Source of the DNA: Dichotomocladium elegans
Lineage: Eukaryota; Mucoromycota; Mucoromycetes; Mucorales; Lichtheimiaceae
Direction of reading: 5' to 3'
Length of the DNA: 64,000 nt
NCBI GenBank assembly: GCA_025716815.1
Contig: JAIXMN010000022.1
Coordinates: 310,001-374,000, forward strand
Shown here: in pieces, positions 45,767 to 58,129 of the stretch
How positions within the stretch are numbered: position 1 is the first letter of the stretch
How the letters are laid out: every line of letters begins with the position of its first letter
Notes under the pieces: model-generated
Told to the model about the DNA's origin: nothing
Databases searched by the model: none
Seen by the model: only the letters and a program-made list of their open reading frames with translations
Made by a program: the position numbers and the translations under genes

Positions 45767-47495
45767 TTACGTAGTGCACCAAATCTCCATTCTTTCAATG
45801 TTGGCATCCCCGCTCCGCATCTTCGAGATCTGCCTTGCCATATTCAAGTCATCATCATCGATCATGATAACCATTTCATCATCTTCGTCTTTATATTGCA
45901 GCCGAATAGTTTCTGGAGCATCGAACTTGAAGCGGATCCGGTCAAGCAGTTCGTCAAAGGTGACATTTGTCGGCATGAGCAGGACGCGTGTATCTGAGTA
46001 GTGAACTTTGATTTTGATCTTATTGCTTGCCACCGATGAGGCGGATGTGGAGGGTTGGGGCGTGGTAATGGTCATGTTATGCATTGATCCATACATATCT
46101 TCGAGCTCGGAGTCGTATCGACAGCCATATGTCGCAATCGGATCAAATTCAGCTGCTGCGGAAGAAGCATCGAACGACTGCTGATTGCGGGGGATCGGCG
46201 GTACAGGAGGTGGTGAATAGCGTCCCAATGTTTTGTGACTCCGTGTGGAATTTCTGCCTGTCGAAGATGACGTGGACGAGTAACGGTCTTCATCAAACCC
46301 ACTGTCAATACGCCGACCATCGGCTCGGTACCGCGATGAGCTGAAGGACGAGGTAGAGGATGAGAAGTCATCTGAGGTATTATAATTGTACATATTGGAA
46401 TCTTTGCGAGGCCGTGTTGGTATTTGCTCCTGATGTAACGATGAGGGTTGAAGTTGATGGGAAGAAGGTGCACGTCGTGCACGCAAAACCGAATTTTGTC
46501 GACCAAACTTGACCGCCCCAGTCTGGACCTTTTGAATGTTGGCGAACATGTCGACGCCGCGCATTTGCCGCAAACGATTCTCGGGAGGTCTGTAGATGAT
46601 ACCGGTAGGAATTGAGTAGACTGAATAGCCCTTTCCGCGTTCCCGCACAGCCTGATCAATGATCTCATGTTCCTCTGTCATCTTCGCTTTTTGGGCGTGG
46701 TAAAGGTCGGTGAGTCCAGCATCAATCTTGCCCAGATAGAGTTGACAGATGCCTCTGTTAAAGAGAACTTCACATGAATACAGTCGAAAGGCCAGCCCCA
46801 ACTGCGTATAGTTGATGGACTGATTGCTACGAAGTTTCTAATTAAAGTGCAATGTCAACAAAAACAGGCCATTTCGATAGAATTTTAAGGAAAGTACTTA
46901 CTTGATAAGCTTGATCGAAAGCCTGAGTTGCAGCCTCCATATCGTTCATGACAAAGTAAGAGACGCCCATTTGGAAATAGGCTACTGCAAAGTAGGGATC
47001 CATTCGAATGGCGTTGCCATATGCAGTGATCTAAAGAAGAATTAGTTGCGTGGATTTTATATATTGCAGGTACCACATGAAAATCCGAATCCGCTCGCCA
47101 TCCACATTCTTCGATGCCGAATCCCAACATACCGCTTTTTCGTGGTTTTCCATGGTCGCATAGATCAATCCAATATTAAAGTGCATCTTTGCGTTATCTG
47201 CTGTTCTCTGCGCGTATTATATCCAAAAATATCGGTTAGGTTCCATTGCATTCTTTTTCATACACCTCGCTTACTGGGAGGAACGACGAAAGTATGAAAC
47301 TAAGTTTTATAAGAAAGGTCCAAGACTTACAATAAACAGTTGTAATGCCCCGTTATAGTCTTTGTTATCGAAAGTCTCGCAAGCATATTGCCATTGCTCT
47401 AATTCCAGCTGTAGAATCTGTCAGCAAATACAAAACAGGCGATCGAGAAAGATGCTGAAGAGTAGCGAGCATGATGAGCTTGCCTTGAGCGCCAT
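45767..47495 (-). CDS. noxR: NADPH oxidase regulator NoxR (p67phox-like), 5 exons
   Basis: Cytosolic activator of fungal NADPH oxidase, working with Rac and polarity proteins through its PB1 domain. Exons: 47495-47484, 47408-47331, 47207-47133, 47030-46902 and 46837-45767; 454 residues. The N-terminal half is TPR repeats (LELEQWQYACETFDNKDYNG, ADNAKMHFNIGLIYATMENH, AYGNAIRMDPYFAVAYFQMG, LYSCEVLFNRGICQLYLGK). It is followed by the activation-domain-like RGVDMFANIQKVQTGAVKFG, a Ser/Pro-rich linker (SPPPVPPIPR), and a C-terminal PB1 domain with acidic OPCA-type motif (YKDEDDEMVIMIDDDDL). Intron 1 sits after only four codons and is GC-AG (AAG then GCAAGC). All exons join in frame. Confidence 0.92.
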
Positions 47496-49669
47496 TCAAA
47501 AAACAGAGGCGAGGATGATTGGAAGCTCGAGAGTAATACGGAAGCAGCAGTGAGAATGAAAGAAAAGAAAAAAAAATGAAGACGGAGAGAGAAGGGGAAG
47601 CGAACACGACGTGGTATATGAAGGGGGGGGAAGGTGGGGACACAAGAGAGAATTTGTTTTTGTAGGTGCTGCTTTTCCTGTGTAACACGGCGTTTGATTT
47701 TTTTTTTCTTGTGGCAACTGAAGACAGCTTCCATCACCTCTTTTTCTGTTCATTGGCAATGTCTCAACAACATCGCCTCTAATGACTGAAGATTCACAAG
47801 GCGCCTTCAATATGCTGACCGCCTCTGTTCGTCTGATGGTCTAATATACCAGATGAGAGGGAGTAAGAATAGAACTCCCATTCTCCTTTAAGAAACCGTA
47901 GAAGAAAGTGTGCGTCCATCGCTTTAGTGTCCGCGGTTAACGTGTTACAGCATCTGATCGCCCAAACGTGCTTCATTTCCTCCTTGGCAGGAGGGAAAAC
48001 AATAGCAATTGGACCCTGCACCATTAAACTAAGGCTGCATACTGGGTGTACTTTCTGTCTTTTATATGTATTCCCCAGTCATTTTAATAGCAGTAATAAA
48101 CCGACCAAGGTGACTAACCACTCGACCTGCTTGCTAATCCAACGATAGTTAGTTTACACAGTAAGAAGACAAAAGAACACTGCACATCTTTTGATCTATT
48201 TACGATTCATTTTTGCCTTCCTCATTGGTTTAAAATTTACTTTCCTAAGTTTTGACCTGGCACGGAACTTGCCCGGCATTCTTGTCGACTATCTTACTCC
48301 TGCAATACTGCGACATTTGCTGAAAGCACTCAGGCCCTTTTCCCTTTCATTAAATTACCTCATGTTATGCATAAAGAGACTTTAAGTCAATGTAATTCCT
48401 AAAAAGAAAGGCTCTCTTTAACGTTCGCTTGAATATCTTTTTTACAAAGCACTACTCATATTGCTCCATATGGTCTACTTTTCCGGATATTGGACTCATG
48501 ATCCTCCCATTACGCGGAATAAATAGGTACATCTATCTGCAAGTGCCGCTAGCAAGTGTATTCTCCTGTTGTTCGGTTAGAATATATTATCCACGCGTAA
48601 TTATCTTTTTCATTCACGAGACCGACATAGGGCTGATACGTCTATCTGTATGAGTGTAGTGTAATAACTGCTTTCACTGTATGTTTGTGCAGAATATTGT
48701 TATGCATCCTGCACATGTGAAGACAGATTCCAATACAGACAGATAAGCTCAACCGCACTATCAACTCTTCCAAAAAGTTCTTGTACAAGCAGTCTATCGG
48801 TAACATGTGGTCCTGTAAATACATATATTTCGCACAGGTGTTAGATAACTGGCTTCATGATCTTCCACAACCATCTCAGCAACAATGTGCAGTGCACCGA
48901 TTGTGAACGACTGGATAAGCAATACCCCTTATGAGGTCTGGCTGCTCATCCGACACTATTAAACTCTGAAAATTGTTCAAGAACAGTGGCGTACGGGATA
49001 ACGCTTTTAGGGGCACTCTGATTCATAGAGACGGATATGTTTACAACAGTGTATGGTATAGCATGGCAAAGAGTTACATTTATTCATGGCTGTCGTGTCC
49101 TGAGTGATTTGTGTCGCGATATCAAAAGTAGAATAATTTTAGTAGTGAGGGCCACTCCGCTGGCAGTTTGGTTTATACAGACGTACACTCGTATTACGAA
49201 TCGTGGTTCTTTTCTCTGATAAAGTTCACTACCTTCGAGTCTCACGACTTATTATCGTTTGTTTACGCCATCTACTGCAATGGCGTGCCTCCTCAAAAAC
49301 TATCTTCTAGGAATCCAGCCTCTAGATTTCTTTCAGTATTATTTTCGACTGAGCTGAGTAGCAAGTGAACCTTTCATAAAGGCATGATCTCAAGACAGAG
49401 CAAAGGGACGTCAGGCAGATCTCGTGATCTGCATGTAATGATGAACAAACATGGCTATTTGTACAATGCAAGTTGTCGAACCATTTTCTAGATCAATGTA
49501 TATAGCCTGAAATAACAAAGTATGAATCTTGGTATATTGTGACCTATAAAATCAGAACAAACACCCCAAAAGGAGATCTATGATTTAGCCGTAGCTATTC
49601 CACACAACAACACTGGCACAAAAGAATGAAGAGTATATATCAGATATAGACCTAAAATCATGGATGTGT
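47496..49669. other. Intergenic, NoxR upstream region and unassigned sequence
   Basis: The first few hundred bases should hold the NoxR promoter and 5' UTR; homopolymer runs of G8 (about 47623) and T11 (about 47698) occur. From about 47.8 to 49.67 kb only short frames are present and I recognise nothing. Confidence 0.4.
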
Positions 49670-50960
49670 CGTTCTCTAGCAGAGGTCTTTCTCTACCATC
49701 TTTCGGAGAAGTCCACAGTCCACCTTTATTGACAATATCGTTGGAAATTCGGCCATAACTTTTACGCCTCCAGTTAGCTGCATCCAATTGTGGGGAACGC
49801 ATGTATTGACATAGGTGGCTAACTCTTGCTCAAGGCTTTCCGCTGCAGTCTTTTCTATGGTAATTCTTGTGTCAACAGGCAATACGTAGGCACGTATCAA
49901 AACGCATTCAAGCTTTTTGTTAAATACTCCCACGATCGCGCAATCTTCAAAAAGTTCCAAAGGACATCTTTGAAGAATCGCATTACGTAAACGGAGTTAG
50001 ATTTTCCATCACTGCAGCTCCGGCCAACTTGCACAAAGATCACCAATGAGTTTTCCATTCAGCTAGGAACTATTATGAGTCATGTCTCCACTCATTCTCG
50101 AAAATCACACACATATTCATTTGTCTTTTTTCTGATAGAGTAGCATTTTCGAGACCAGAATGTGAGTTCTCCCGCTTCGTTTTGAGCGAATATATCACCT
50201 GTTCTAAAATAACCTTCGTCGCCGTATGGTTGCTCGTCTTTGGCTTTTTATGATACCCCTGCATAATTGGTTTTCAGCAATTGACACGTTATGCATCTCC
50301 AGATGTACACAGCAAGTAAGTCGCTTTATGTTCACCGGTTGCTGGAAGCTGGAAGCCACACTCTCTGTGGTGATATCGACAGTGTGATTGCTGCAAAGAG
50401 TTTCGACTTCAAATGCGCTCTCATATAGTCCTAGATCATTTCCGCTTCCGTTTCCAGTTAATAGAATAGGAACTTTGAACTGGCTACTTCTACCACGAAG
50501 AATGTTCCTGTCGACTGCAGATATACTTAAATGCGCGATAATAGCAAAGCAGCATCAAGAGACATGCAACGCAATCTGAAAAATAAATGAATAACTGCAA
50601 GTAGCTCTTTTTTGGAATATTTATTGAGATGTTATCCGTAACTGCAGCTCTGATACCATGGAAAGCGATAGGATGCTCGATCTAAGAAAAACAAGTCATG
50701 TTCCCTTCGATAATGGAGCCATATAGTTTAACACCAGAATCCTTTTTTTTTTCGTTACGCCACTCGACGAGAGTATCCAAATGACATCTCCTTCCCACAG
50801 TTGGAACTCTGGACCTCGAAGTGCTGCTGCAGTTGTTCGAACAGCCATCTTGAGCTCATTGAAAGTTAGATAACATTCAGGATTTGCAGCGTCAACCAAT
50901 AATGTGTCATTATCTGAACTGGACCTCCGGAAAGAACTGTCTTTGAAGACCATCTCATAA
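49670..50960 (-). pseudogene. Acyl-CoA ligase (AMP-binding, 4CL-like) pseudogene
   Basis: Three blocks in correct order on the minus strand. N-terminal: DNDTLLVDAANPECYLTFNE then LKMAVRTTAAAL (50960-50700). Middle: MQGYHKKPKTSNHTATK, shifting frame into EGYFRTGDIFAQNEAGELTF (about 50260-50110), which contains the A7/A8-like RTGD motif of adenylate-forming enzymes. C-terminal: DCAIVGVFNKK to ELATYVNTCVPHNWMQLTGG (about 49960-49680), where the catalytic-lysine region is degraded (VDCGLLRK). The central ATP-binding part is missing and several frames are used, so it is dead. Intact relatives make CoA thioesters of fatty or aromatic acids, often in peroxisomes. Confidence 0.75.
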
Positions 50961-53743
50961 AGAGATGTGAAAGGGTTTCAGACGAAAGCATTTCGAATTA
51001 TCCGCTATCTATAGTGTTTGTCTCTGAGCTTTGGGGATGGTCGTGGGAAAGGTAGGGTGGACAGTAAATTGGCAGCAGCGCTGGGTGAAGATCCTTGGCA
51101 GATTAAAAACTCAAGGTCCTTGATACCCGTGGGCGATACACCTGAGAATAATGGATCAGCTTAAGAAACCGGTGACCAAAAGCATACTTCCATTGCGGAG
51201 CCCTGCAGCAGGATCAAGATGGCGGTGGAGAACCAAGAACATTCTAAAGTTCAAGTCAAGACAATGCGGAGGAACTCGACGGAATATCATATATTGGCGT
51301 CATCTTGGTCGTTAGCATCCACAATGCGATCAACAGAACTGTAAGTTTTCGTATGATGGCAGCGTTATAAATATATGCTGCGTTAAAAGTTGTCAATGAG
51401 ACGGAGAAAACGATCCATATATTTGAACATGCTCAATACCAAGTTCTTTCTAAAGATTGTGCACAAGGCGCGAAAATACTACATTGCATCGACAAGCTCA
51501 ACAATTACACAAAACACCCCCTGAAGATAAATCTATACACGCCTATATTTGGCAATACGAAATAAGAGATGCATACAGCAACCGCTTGGGTAAAACAGGC
51601 GAGCAATTTACGCAGGTCAAGGAGACTTTAAAGAAATGCTGTTCGCCTCATGTCGTAACATTGGCACTGTACTTCTACAGACCATGGTGAGTGGGATTAC
51701 TGATTTATCCGGTCTCAAGGACTCATCGCATTTCGTTGCCGGAGAAAACCTTAGAGACCACGAACATTCAACATCATTCATGTTTTTGTCTGCCATTTTT
51801 ATACATATCTTCAAGCTCAGAACATATTTTTCTTGCAATGCTGCATGGGTCATTTTTGGAGACGCCTTGTCCCATTTTTGGTCAAATACGTTCTAGTTGA
51901 CTGATGCTTATTGCTGCATTGTCAAGCTAATTCCAAGAATTTAAGAAAACAGTACAAACGCTATGAGGCAATTTTTCTTCACAACTTGCAAACTTTTGCT
52001 ATTGTCGCTGATAGAATATCTACCCAAAAAACTGTAGTGCTTAAATCTTATTCTTTGGTGTTACCCAGAATTGTGCCATTGAGTTAAGCTCAGGCACATT
52101 TGTTATCATCCGCATATGGATGCATTAAATATATATATATATATAATTATGCAATGTCCTTTCATTTGCGGATGTCAGTCCATTTCATCGAAGGTCATTT
52201 TTAAGAAGCAGAGATACTGGTCCTGAGTTTATGTATTCTTACTTAGCAGATCTTGGCTTTTTACGCCGACTGTGACCAAACCTACTGCAGAGATAGTGCC
52301 TAATATGGAGGCTAATCAAGCCCTCTAGCGTCCCGTATTGATATATCCAAAGCAGGGTTATCCAAAAATAGATAGTTTACAGACCCAACCTAGTCTATGC
52401 TGGACCATTTCATCACAATAAAGAGATTAATGTCACTGAAGCTAATAACAGGCGCTTTGTGCTCTTCGCTCTAGGCGCTTTTATGACCTCAAAAATACAA
52501 TCAAAACATATGCTATGCCGCCTTTCCCGTACACAAAGCAGCCCGAATATGAATGTCCAACTGCTCGCAACGACTTGATGGGTTCAATCTTTAGATCGAG
52601 CATCCAGCTTCACGTTGGACCGTATACCCGTGCATCTCTTCGTCTTTTGGCTTTTCTACCTGCAATAGAAGCGGCTTAGACGGTTCGTTGGAAGTTGTAT
52701 TCTCAAGTAAATTGCTTCATTCTGACTAACAACATATTCCACAGACTCAGAGTCGCCTTTTCATTTCAGATAAAAGTCTTGAAAGTTAAAAGAAGGTCTA
52801 ATTTATATTTTTTCTCGTGCCAAGAAAATCACTGTGACACGACATTATTTTCAAATATAAAAAAGTGCCATGACCACTAAAAACACGACTTCCATATCTG
52901 AAATTGAGAAATTGATTGATGGGCAACATCGCTTTTTGAAGTACTATATGAGCGATGTGATCATTTTCATATCAAAGATTGATAAGGAAAGAAAGGAGTA
53001 ACACTAATTGTATGTGTGCAAGGGCAGAAAGCAAAAGATACGCACAGCGATCGTCACACCTTTTTTCTCTGCGGCCGTACAAAAAATTAATTTTGTTGCT
53101 ATAGCTACGGATGTGGAAGAATGCGGGCCTGCTTTTGCTCATGGCTTTTACTGGGAAAAGAACAGGTTCCATCTCCCTTCCAGTGCCCCTCAGCGGCTGC
53201 TAACGTGCTTAATAAGGGCTCGATACAGAGGTTGGTTCTCGTTGGAAGGGTGACATGATCACCCGATTGATAGTCCATATCTCAAGGAGACCTGATTCCC
53301 AAGAAAAGTAAGCCAACCTGTGCCTAGCTTTGTCTTTTGCGTTAAAATTTGTTCTTGTACGACAAACCTGCCCTATTTTGGTCAGCCAACCGACCCCTTC
53401 TCATCGACTCTATGAAGCCATTAATGTCTAGGCTCTGTCTTATTTTCCCTCTCCTCTTTTCTTACCCATCTCCATCCCTCACGGGAAATGCATTCCTTCT
53501 TTATTCTGTTAATGACCCCTCAATAATCTGTTTTCTTTCTGAAACGGCAATTACTATACGAGCATCTCACTCTCACTCTCTCACTCTCATTCTCTTCATT
53601 CTTTCGTTCGCTCTTTTCTCCTACCCTAGGACTCTTCCTCCAACCATCCTCCCCTGCTCAACGATTGCCATCCGCCCCATTCCTTCCTTTCACCCAAGTA
53701 TAACTAACGCACGTCTCCACCGGAATATACGATACCTCTTATA
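50961..53743. other. Intergenic, nothing recognised
   Basis: Short frames only (below 90 codons up to about 53.3 kb). A (TA)n run lies at about 52130-52145. The 53349-53744 frame of 131 codons is pyrimidine-driven (CTCTCACTCTCA-type repeat near 53565-53600) and most likely represents the kinase promoter/5' UTR. Confidence 0.4.
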
Positions 53744-56470
53744 ATGTTATCCTCCCCTCGTTCCAGTATTCATAACCAGAAAGCAAAGGTAACACGAGAG
53801 TTTGATTAATATAATCTGCCACTGATTTCATTTGCTTCATAAGCTTGCCGCTGACTACAATGAACTTCTCAAACAACTCGCGTCGCCAAAAATCACCGTA
53901 ATTGGGTGCTACAACATCGGAGAAACCATTGGCGAGGTGCGTGTATCTCAACTTTTTAGCTCTTGCACAGGCACCCACATCTTATATTCCTCTCTTTCTT
54001 CTCCATCCAGGGCACATATGGTAAAGTCAAACTTGGCACGCACCAGATCACCGGGAAGCGCGTCGCCATCAAAAAGATCAGCAAGCAACATGCGCCGCTT
54101 ATGGCCCGCGAAATCCATCACCACCGACAGCTTCGTCACCCAAATATTGTCACGTTATACGAAGTACTATCGACCGAGTCTGCTATTTTCATAGTATCCG
54201 AATACTGCCCGAACGGCGAGCTTTTTGATCTTCTAGCAGACACAGGTCGATTCACAGAGGAGCAGGCGCGGTTGTACTTTCGCCAGCTCGTCGATGCTGT
54301 TCGGTATTGTCACGAACGTAACATTGTCCACAGGTTAGTTGAGAGGCTGTACGCGAAAATAAAAATCTTTCTTTTGTTCAATGTCTTTAACCAGAACAAA
54401 AAATTAGAGATCTGAAACTAGAGAACATCCTCCTCGACGCTGACCAGCGTCCGAAGATTTGCGATTTCGGATTTGCACGCCATGCAGAGGACAAACAATT
54501 ATTGGAAACATTCTGCGGCAGTCTCGCATATTCTGCACCTGAGATCATTAGCCAGAAAAAGTATACCGGCTCTGGTTAGTTTGATCAGCCCTCGTGCATT
54601 CTTTCATATGTTTACTTACACCAAAGTAAACCAATAGAAGCAGATATCTGGTCGCTTGGTGTGATCCTGTACACTCTTCTCGCCGGAGAGCTACCATTTG
54701 ACGACGATAGCGAGCTCGTTATGAGGCGCAAGATAGTGTCTCTAGATTATGAACTTCCTAGCTACTTTTCGCCAGGTAACTCCTGCGCAAGCTAGCGCAC
54801 ATTGTGGGTTCTTTGTGCTTATATTTTTTCTCAATAGATGCCCAGGATCTGATAGACAACATCTTGAAACTCGACCCAAAGCAGCGTTTAACAATGAGCC
54901 AAATTTTGCGGCACCCTTGGATGTCAGGCGACAATGAAATCGCGAGTGTGACATCAACACGATGCTCGATTTATTCAGACGTTGATTCAATTTTCTCTGG
55001 ACCGACGCACCCTGATGATGACTATGATACATTCTCGGAAGCCTCTTCTTGTCCAGGAACTCCAAAGCATATCAGCTGGAACCGTAACAATAAACAGAGC
55101 TTGGTGACTATCCAAGAGAAGGGTCGCTTTTCACCTACTCGTCCTCCGCGTTATTCAGCACCGACTGTCAGTAGCCGAGCCCGTATTACACAGCCTCATC
55201 ACCAACATTCGAGTCGATCTTCGTTACCCAGCAGTCTTCCTTCGTCCAAAATCGGTCGACGCTCGATGATGTACGAGGAACCAGCTATGGGACCCATGGA
55301 AAAGCGTCTTTTTGCTGCACTTACCGCTGCTGGTTTCGATGAAAGTACCGTTAGAAAAATGCGGACGTCTGATTCAGGCAATGCTCTGGGAGCCATGTGG
55401 CACATGCTTATGGACAATCTGAATCAACAGACAAACATCCAGGAGGCACCAGTGTCATCCAGTGGTTATGTTGATATCGCAATCCAGACCGACCCCGTCG
55501 CCATTGAAGCAGTTGTTCCTCACGATATAGATTGCTCTGTAATGTCAGAGCCATGCCCCCCTCGGAAGTCACAGCAACGTCAACCTCTGCCGCCGCCGCC
55601 ACAGCGAACGTTGGAGCAGGTTCAGGCAACTACAACAACTCAGACAAGCGTGAGCTCGAGCAACAGCGGCTCCGCCAATGGCAAATCGGGTTGGTTTACG
55701 TCCGTCAAGTCATGGTTTGGTGCGAAGCAAAGTGAGGGATCGTCATCAGCGTTGGCTTCGACTTCCATTCCATCATCACAGCAGCAACAGCAGCAACCTC
55801 TAATACCCTTCTCGCCGCCTGAGCTTGCCCGCCCTATGGCAGCCCACAATAGACCGTCACTCGACAGCTACTACAAAGCAGGCAATGCATTCGGGCCCTC
55901 GCGGAATGTGCAAGTTCCGAACCCCAAGATCATATCCGCACTCGCCACTCCGAAGCCGGTGGCTGTCGAGCTCAATGACACAGCTGAAAAGCAAAATCAT
56001 CCTCGGCTGGCACAGCCCGTGATGGCTGGCTCGCCAGTGTCGGATCCTTCTGACTCTTCATTGACCGGAGAATACGAGGATGACGAAGAAGGTTCGATTT
56101 CATCTTCGTCCTCTTTGGCAACGCTGGAAGACGAGGTGGAGAACAAAGTCGCTGCTGAGAATAGCAAACCTCCACCTGTATCGACGATGCAAGAGCAACC
56201 ACAGTCCGAGTCTAGGCTTGCGGCGCCTCTTCCAACGCCCTACCCGACGCGATCTTGGCCTTTGGTATGTTGGGCGAGTTTTGAATAGCCAATTTATTAA
56301 AAACTAACTTGCTTTGGCTCTAGGCCATCCGTGAAAAGAACAATACAGCACCAAAGCGTTTTGATTTTTCAGCGCCACGGTCGCAGTTGGGCACGTATAA
56401 AGACGCAGGACGCCGGAAGCCCATGGCAGCCAGAGCTATCATAGAGGAAGAGGAGGAAGAAGAGGAATAA
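53744..56470 (+). CDS. CAMK-like Ser/Thr protein kinase with long regulatory tail, 7 exons
   Basis: Cytoplasmic serine/threonine kinase of the AMPK/MARK/Kin4-like group. Exons: 53744-53788, 53844-53936, 54011-54333, 54408-54574, 54638-54775, 54838-56264 and 56324-56470; 779 residues. Catalytic motifs in order: IGEGTYGKVKLG (ATP loop), VAIKKI (Lys), HRDLKLENILLD (built across the exon 3/4 junction), DFGFAR, GSLAYSAPEI, DIWSLGVILYTLLAGELPFD and HPWM. After the domain comes a Ser/Pro-rich tail with a possible UBA-like segment (FAALTAAGFDESTVRKM), a Gln run, an acidic region and a conserved-looking C-terminus (FDFSAPRSQLGTYKD) ending in eight Glu. All introns are GT-AG. The exact family (Kin4, Ppk or other) is not certain. 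Confidence 0.9.
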
Positions 56471-56752
56471 TCTTGTATACTATATTCCTGTGAACCGCAA
56501 AAAATCCCCCCCCATCTTTTCGCGAAGTTCTATATTACCACCCTCTCCACCTCCAAGTTCCATATTTTTGTATACTTTATTTTCTCCGTATTCTAACATA
56601 ATGCTTGCCCCTTTCCTCCTCCCACCTTTTCGACCAAACGCAACTACCATACATATCCACTCCATCTTCCGTTTCTTCTTTAATTTTTTATATAACTCTT
56701 TTATACCGTTTCTGGCGCAAGAAAAAAAAATACAATTTGCTGTAGTTACAAT

Positions 56753-57711
56753 TTATAGGACTTTACCATTCTCATTTTTCCGATACTCCAATTTCTCGAC
56801 CTTCACTTCGTTGTCAATCAGCTTGTAGACATAGGTAATCACCACGCTTCCCTGGATATCCATAAGCACAAATGAGGGTATAGGGTCACTAGACAATATA
56901 TGTCATTAACACTGTGCAATATCAGGAGGATGAAGAGAAAAGCTTACGCGTTTTCCGGGATAGATGAATAGGCGCCGGTAGCGCTGCCTGGGTTGATGAA
57001 GAACTTGTTGTTGCTTTCGTAGGCTTCGAACCGGTGGGTATGTCCCGACAGAAGCACATCGACCTGCATCTGGCGGGCAGTGATATCGAGGGCTTCGGGA
57101 TCGCCCCAGGGGATGACCTGATGGCCGTGTAGGACACCCACGCGGATAGCGCCGTGGGTCACGACCTTGCTCTGGGGAAGGCTCGGGTTCTATAGTATAT
57201 GCATGACATGATATAGGTTTAGAAGGGCGGCTGCGGCGGCCATCTTTCGATTGTATCTCTCCCGCGCGCGCTCTCTATCTCTTTTTCTACCCCTCCATTC
57301 CAACGTGCTAGGATATAAAAACTCGCTTGACCTCGTCGAAATCGCCCTTCACAACCGTGATATCGCCAGCAATGGTGCGAAGGTAGTCGAGCGTCTCTTT
57401 GTCGCAAATGTTGCCGGTGCAGATGATTTGCTGAATCTTTCCGGGAACCTAATCATAAGCATGCATCCGTTTTTGTTGAGATGAGCGTTTTGGGAACTGC
57501 TGAAGCAAAGGGCACTTTTTTTACCAAAAGCTTCTTGAATTTGGCAGGGAGGTCATGGACCCGATGGGGAATATGAAGGTCGCCAATAACAAGAACGAGC
57601 TATGGGGTTTCGAGATGATGAGTGATAGAAGGCGTAAGCGCGTCACGGCAAGAAGAGCCTGTCCATTTTGCGCATCGTATGCGATAGAAAGAGAAGGTGC
57701 CAACTCACCAT
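56753..57711 (-). CDS. VPS29: VPS29, retromer subunit, 5 exons
   Basis: Metallophosphoesterase-fold subunit of the retromer, which returns cargo from endosomes to the Golgi. Exons: 57711-57709 (only ATG), 57599-57525, 57448-57332, 57189-56948 and 56888-56753; 190 residues, near the family length. Product: [94 protein letters not shown] and [20 protein letters not shown], all diagnostic for VPS29. Intron 1 starts right after the ATG (GTGAGT). The exon 3 donor is a less common GTCAAG. Tail to tail with the kinase (282 bp between stops). Confidence 0.95.
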
Positions 57712-58129
57712 ATCGCAAAGGTTGCGGGAGGGCGGTAAAAAAAAAAAAAGGTGCAGAAGTAATAAAGAAAAGGGGACCCGAAATGTGGAATTTCGACGGT
57801 ATGAGAGAGAACAGCGGGGTGGGAGGGAAACCAGAATTACCTCGCTTTTGGGAGCAGGGCCCCAAGTAATTGATATGGGGGGGGGAACGTCCACCAAATT
57901 GGCTGAGCAGTGCCACCAAAGATTCCCGACGAAGCCAGGCTTTTTCGTTTGACGCGTCGAGGATTCTTCTACAGCCAACAGTCCTCCCTAATCAAAAAAA
58001 AATATTGTATACGATATCGCGTAATCACCGAAAAGATGCAGCAGGTCATGTGATCGAAGAACGTGGCTGCCCTGAGCTTTTTTAGGGGGCGGGCGAGAGG
58101 AGGAACTATATAGTGTAGACTAGCTCGCT
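57712..58129. other. VPS29 upstream region
   Basis: Should hold the VPS29 promoter and 5' UTR. Homopolymers occur: A12 (about 57738) and G9 (about 57878). No gene recognised. Confidence 0.4.
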
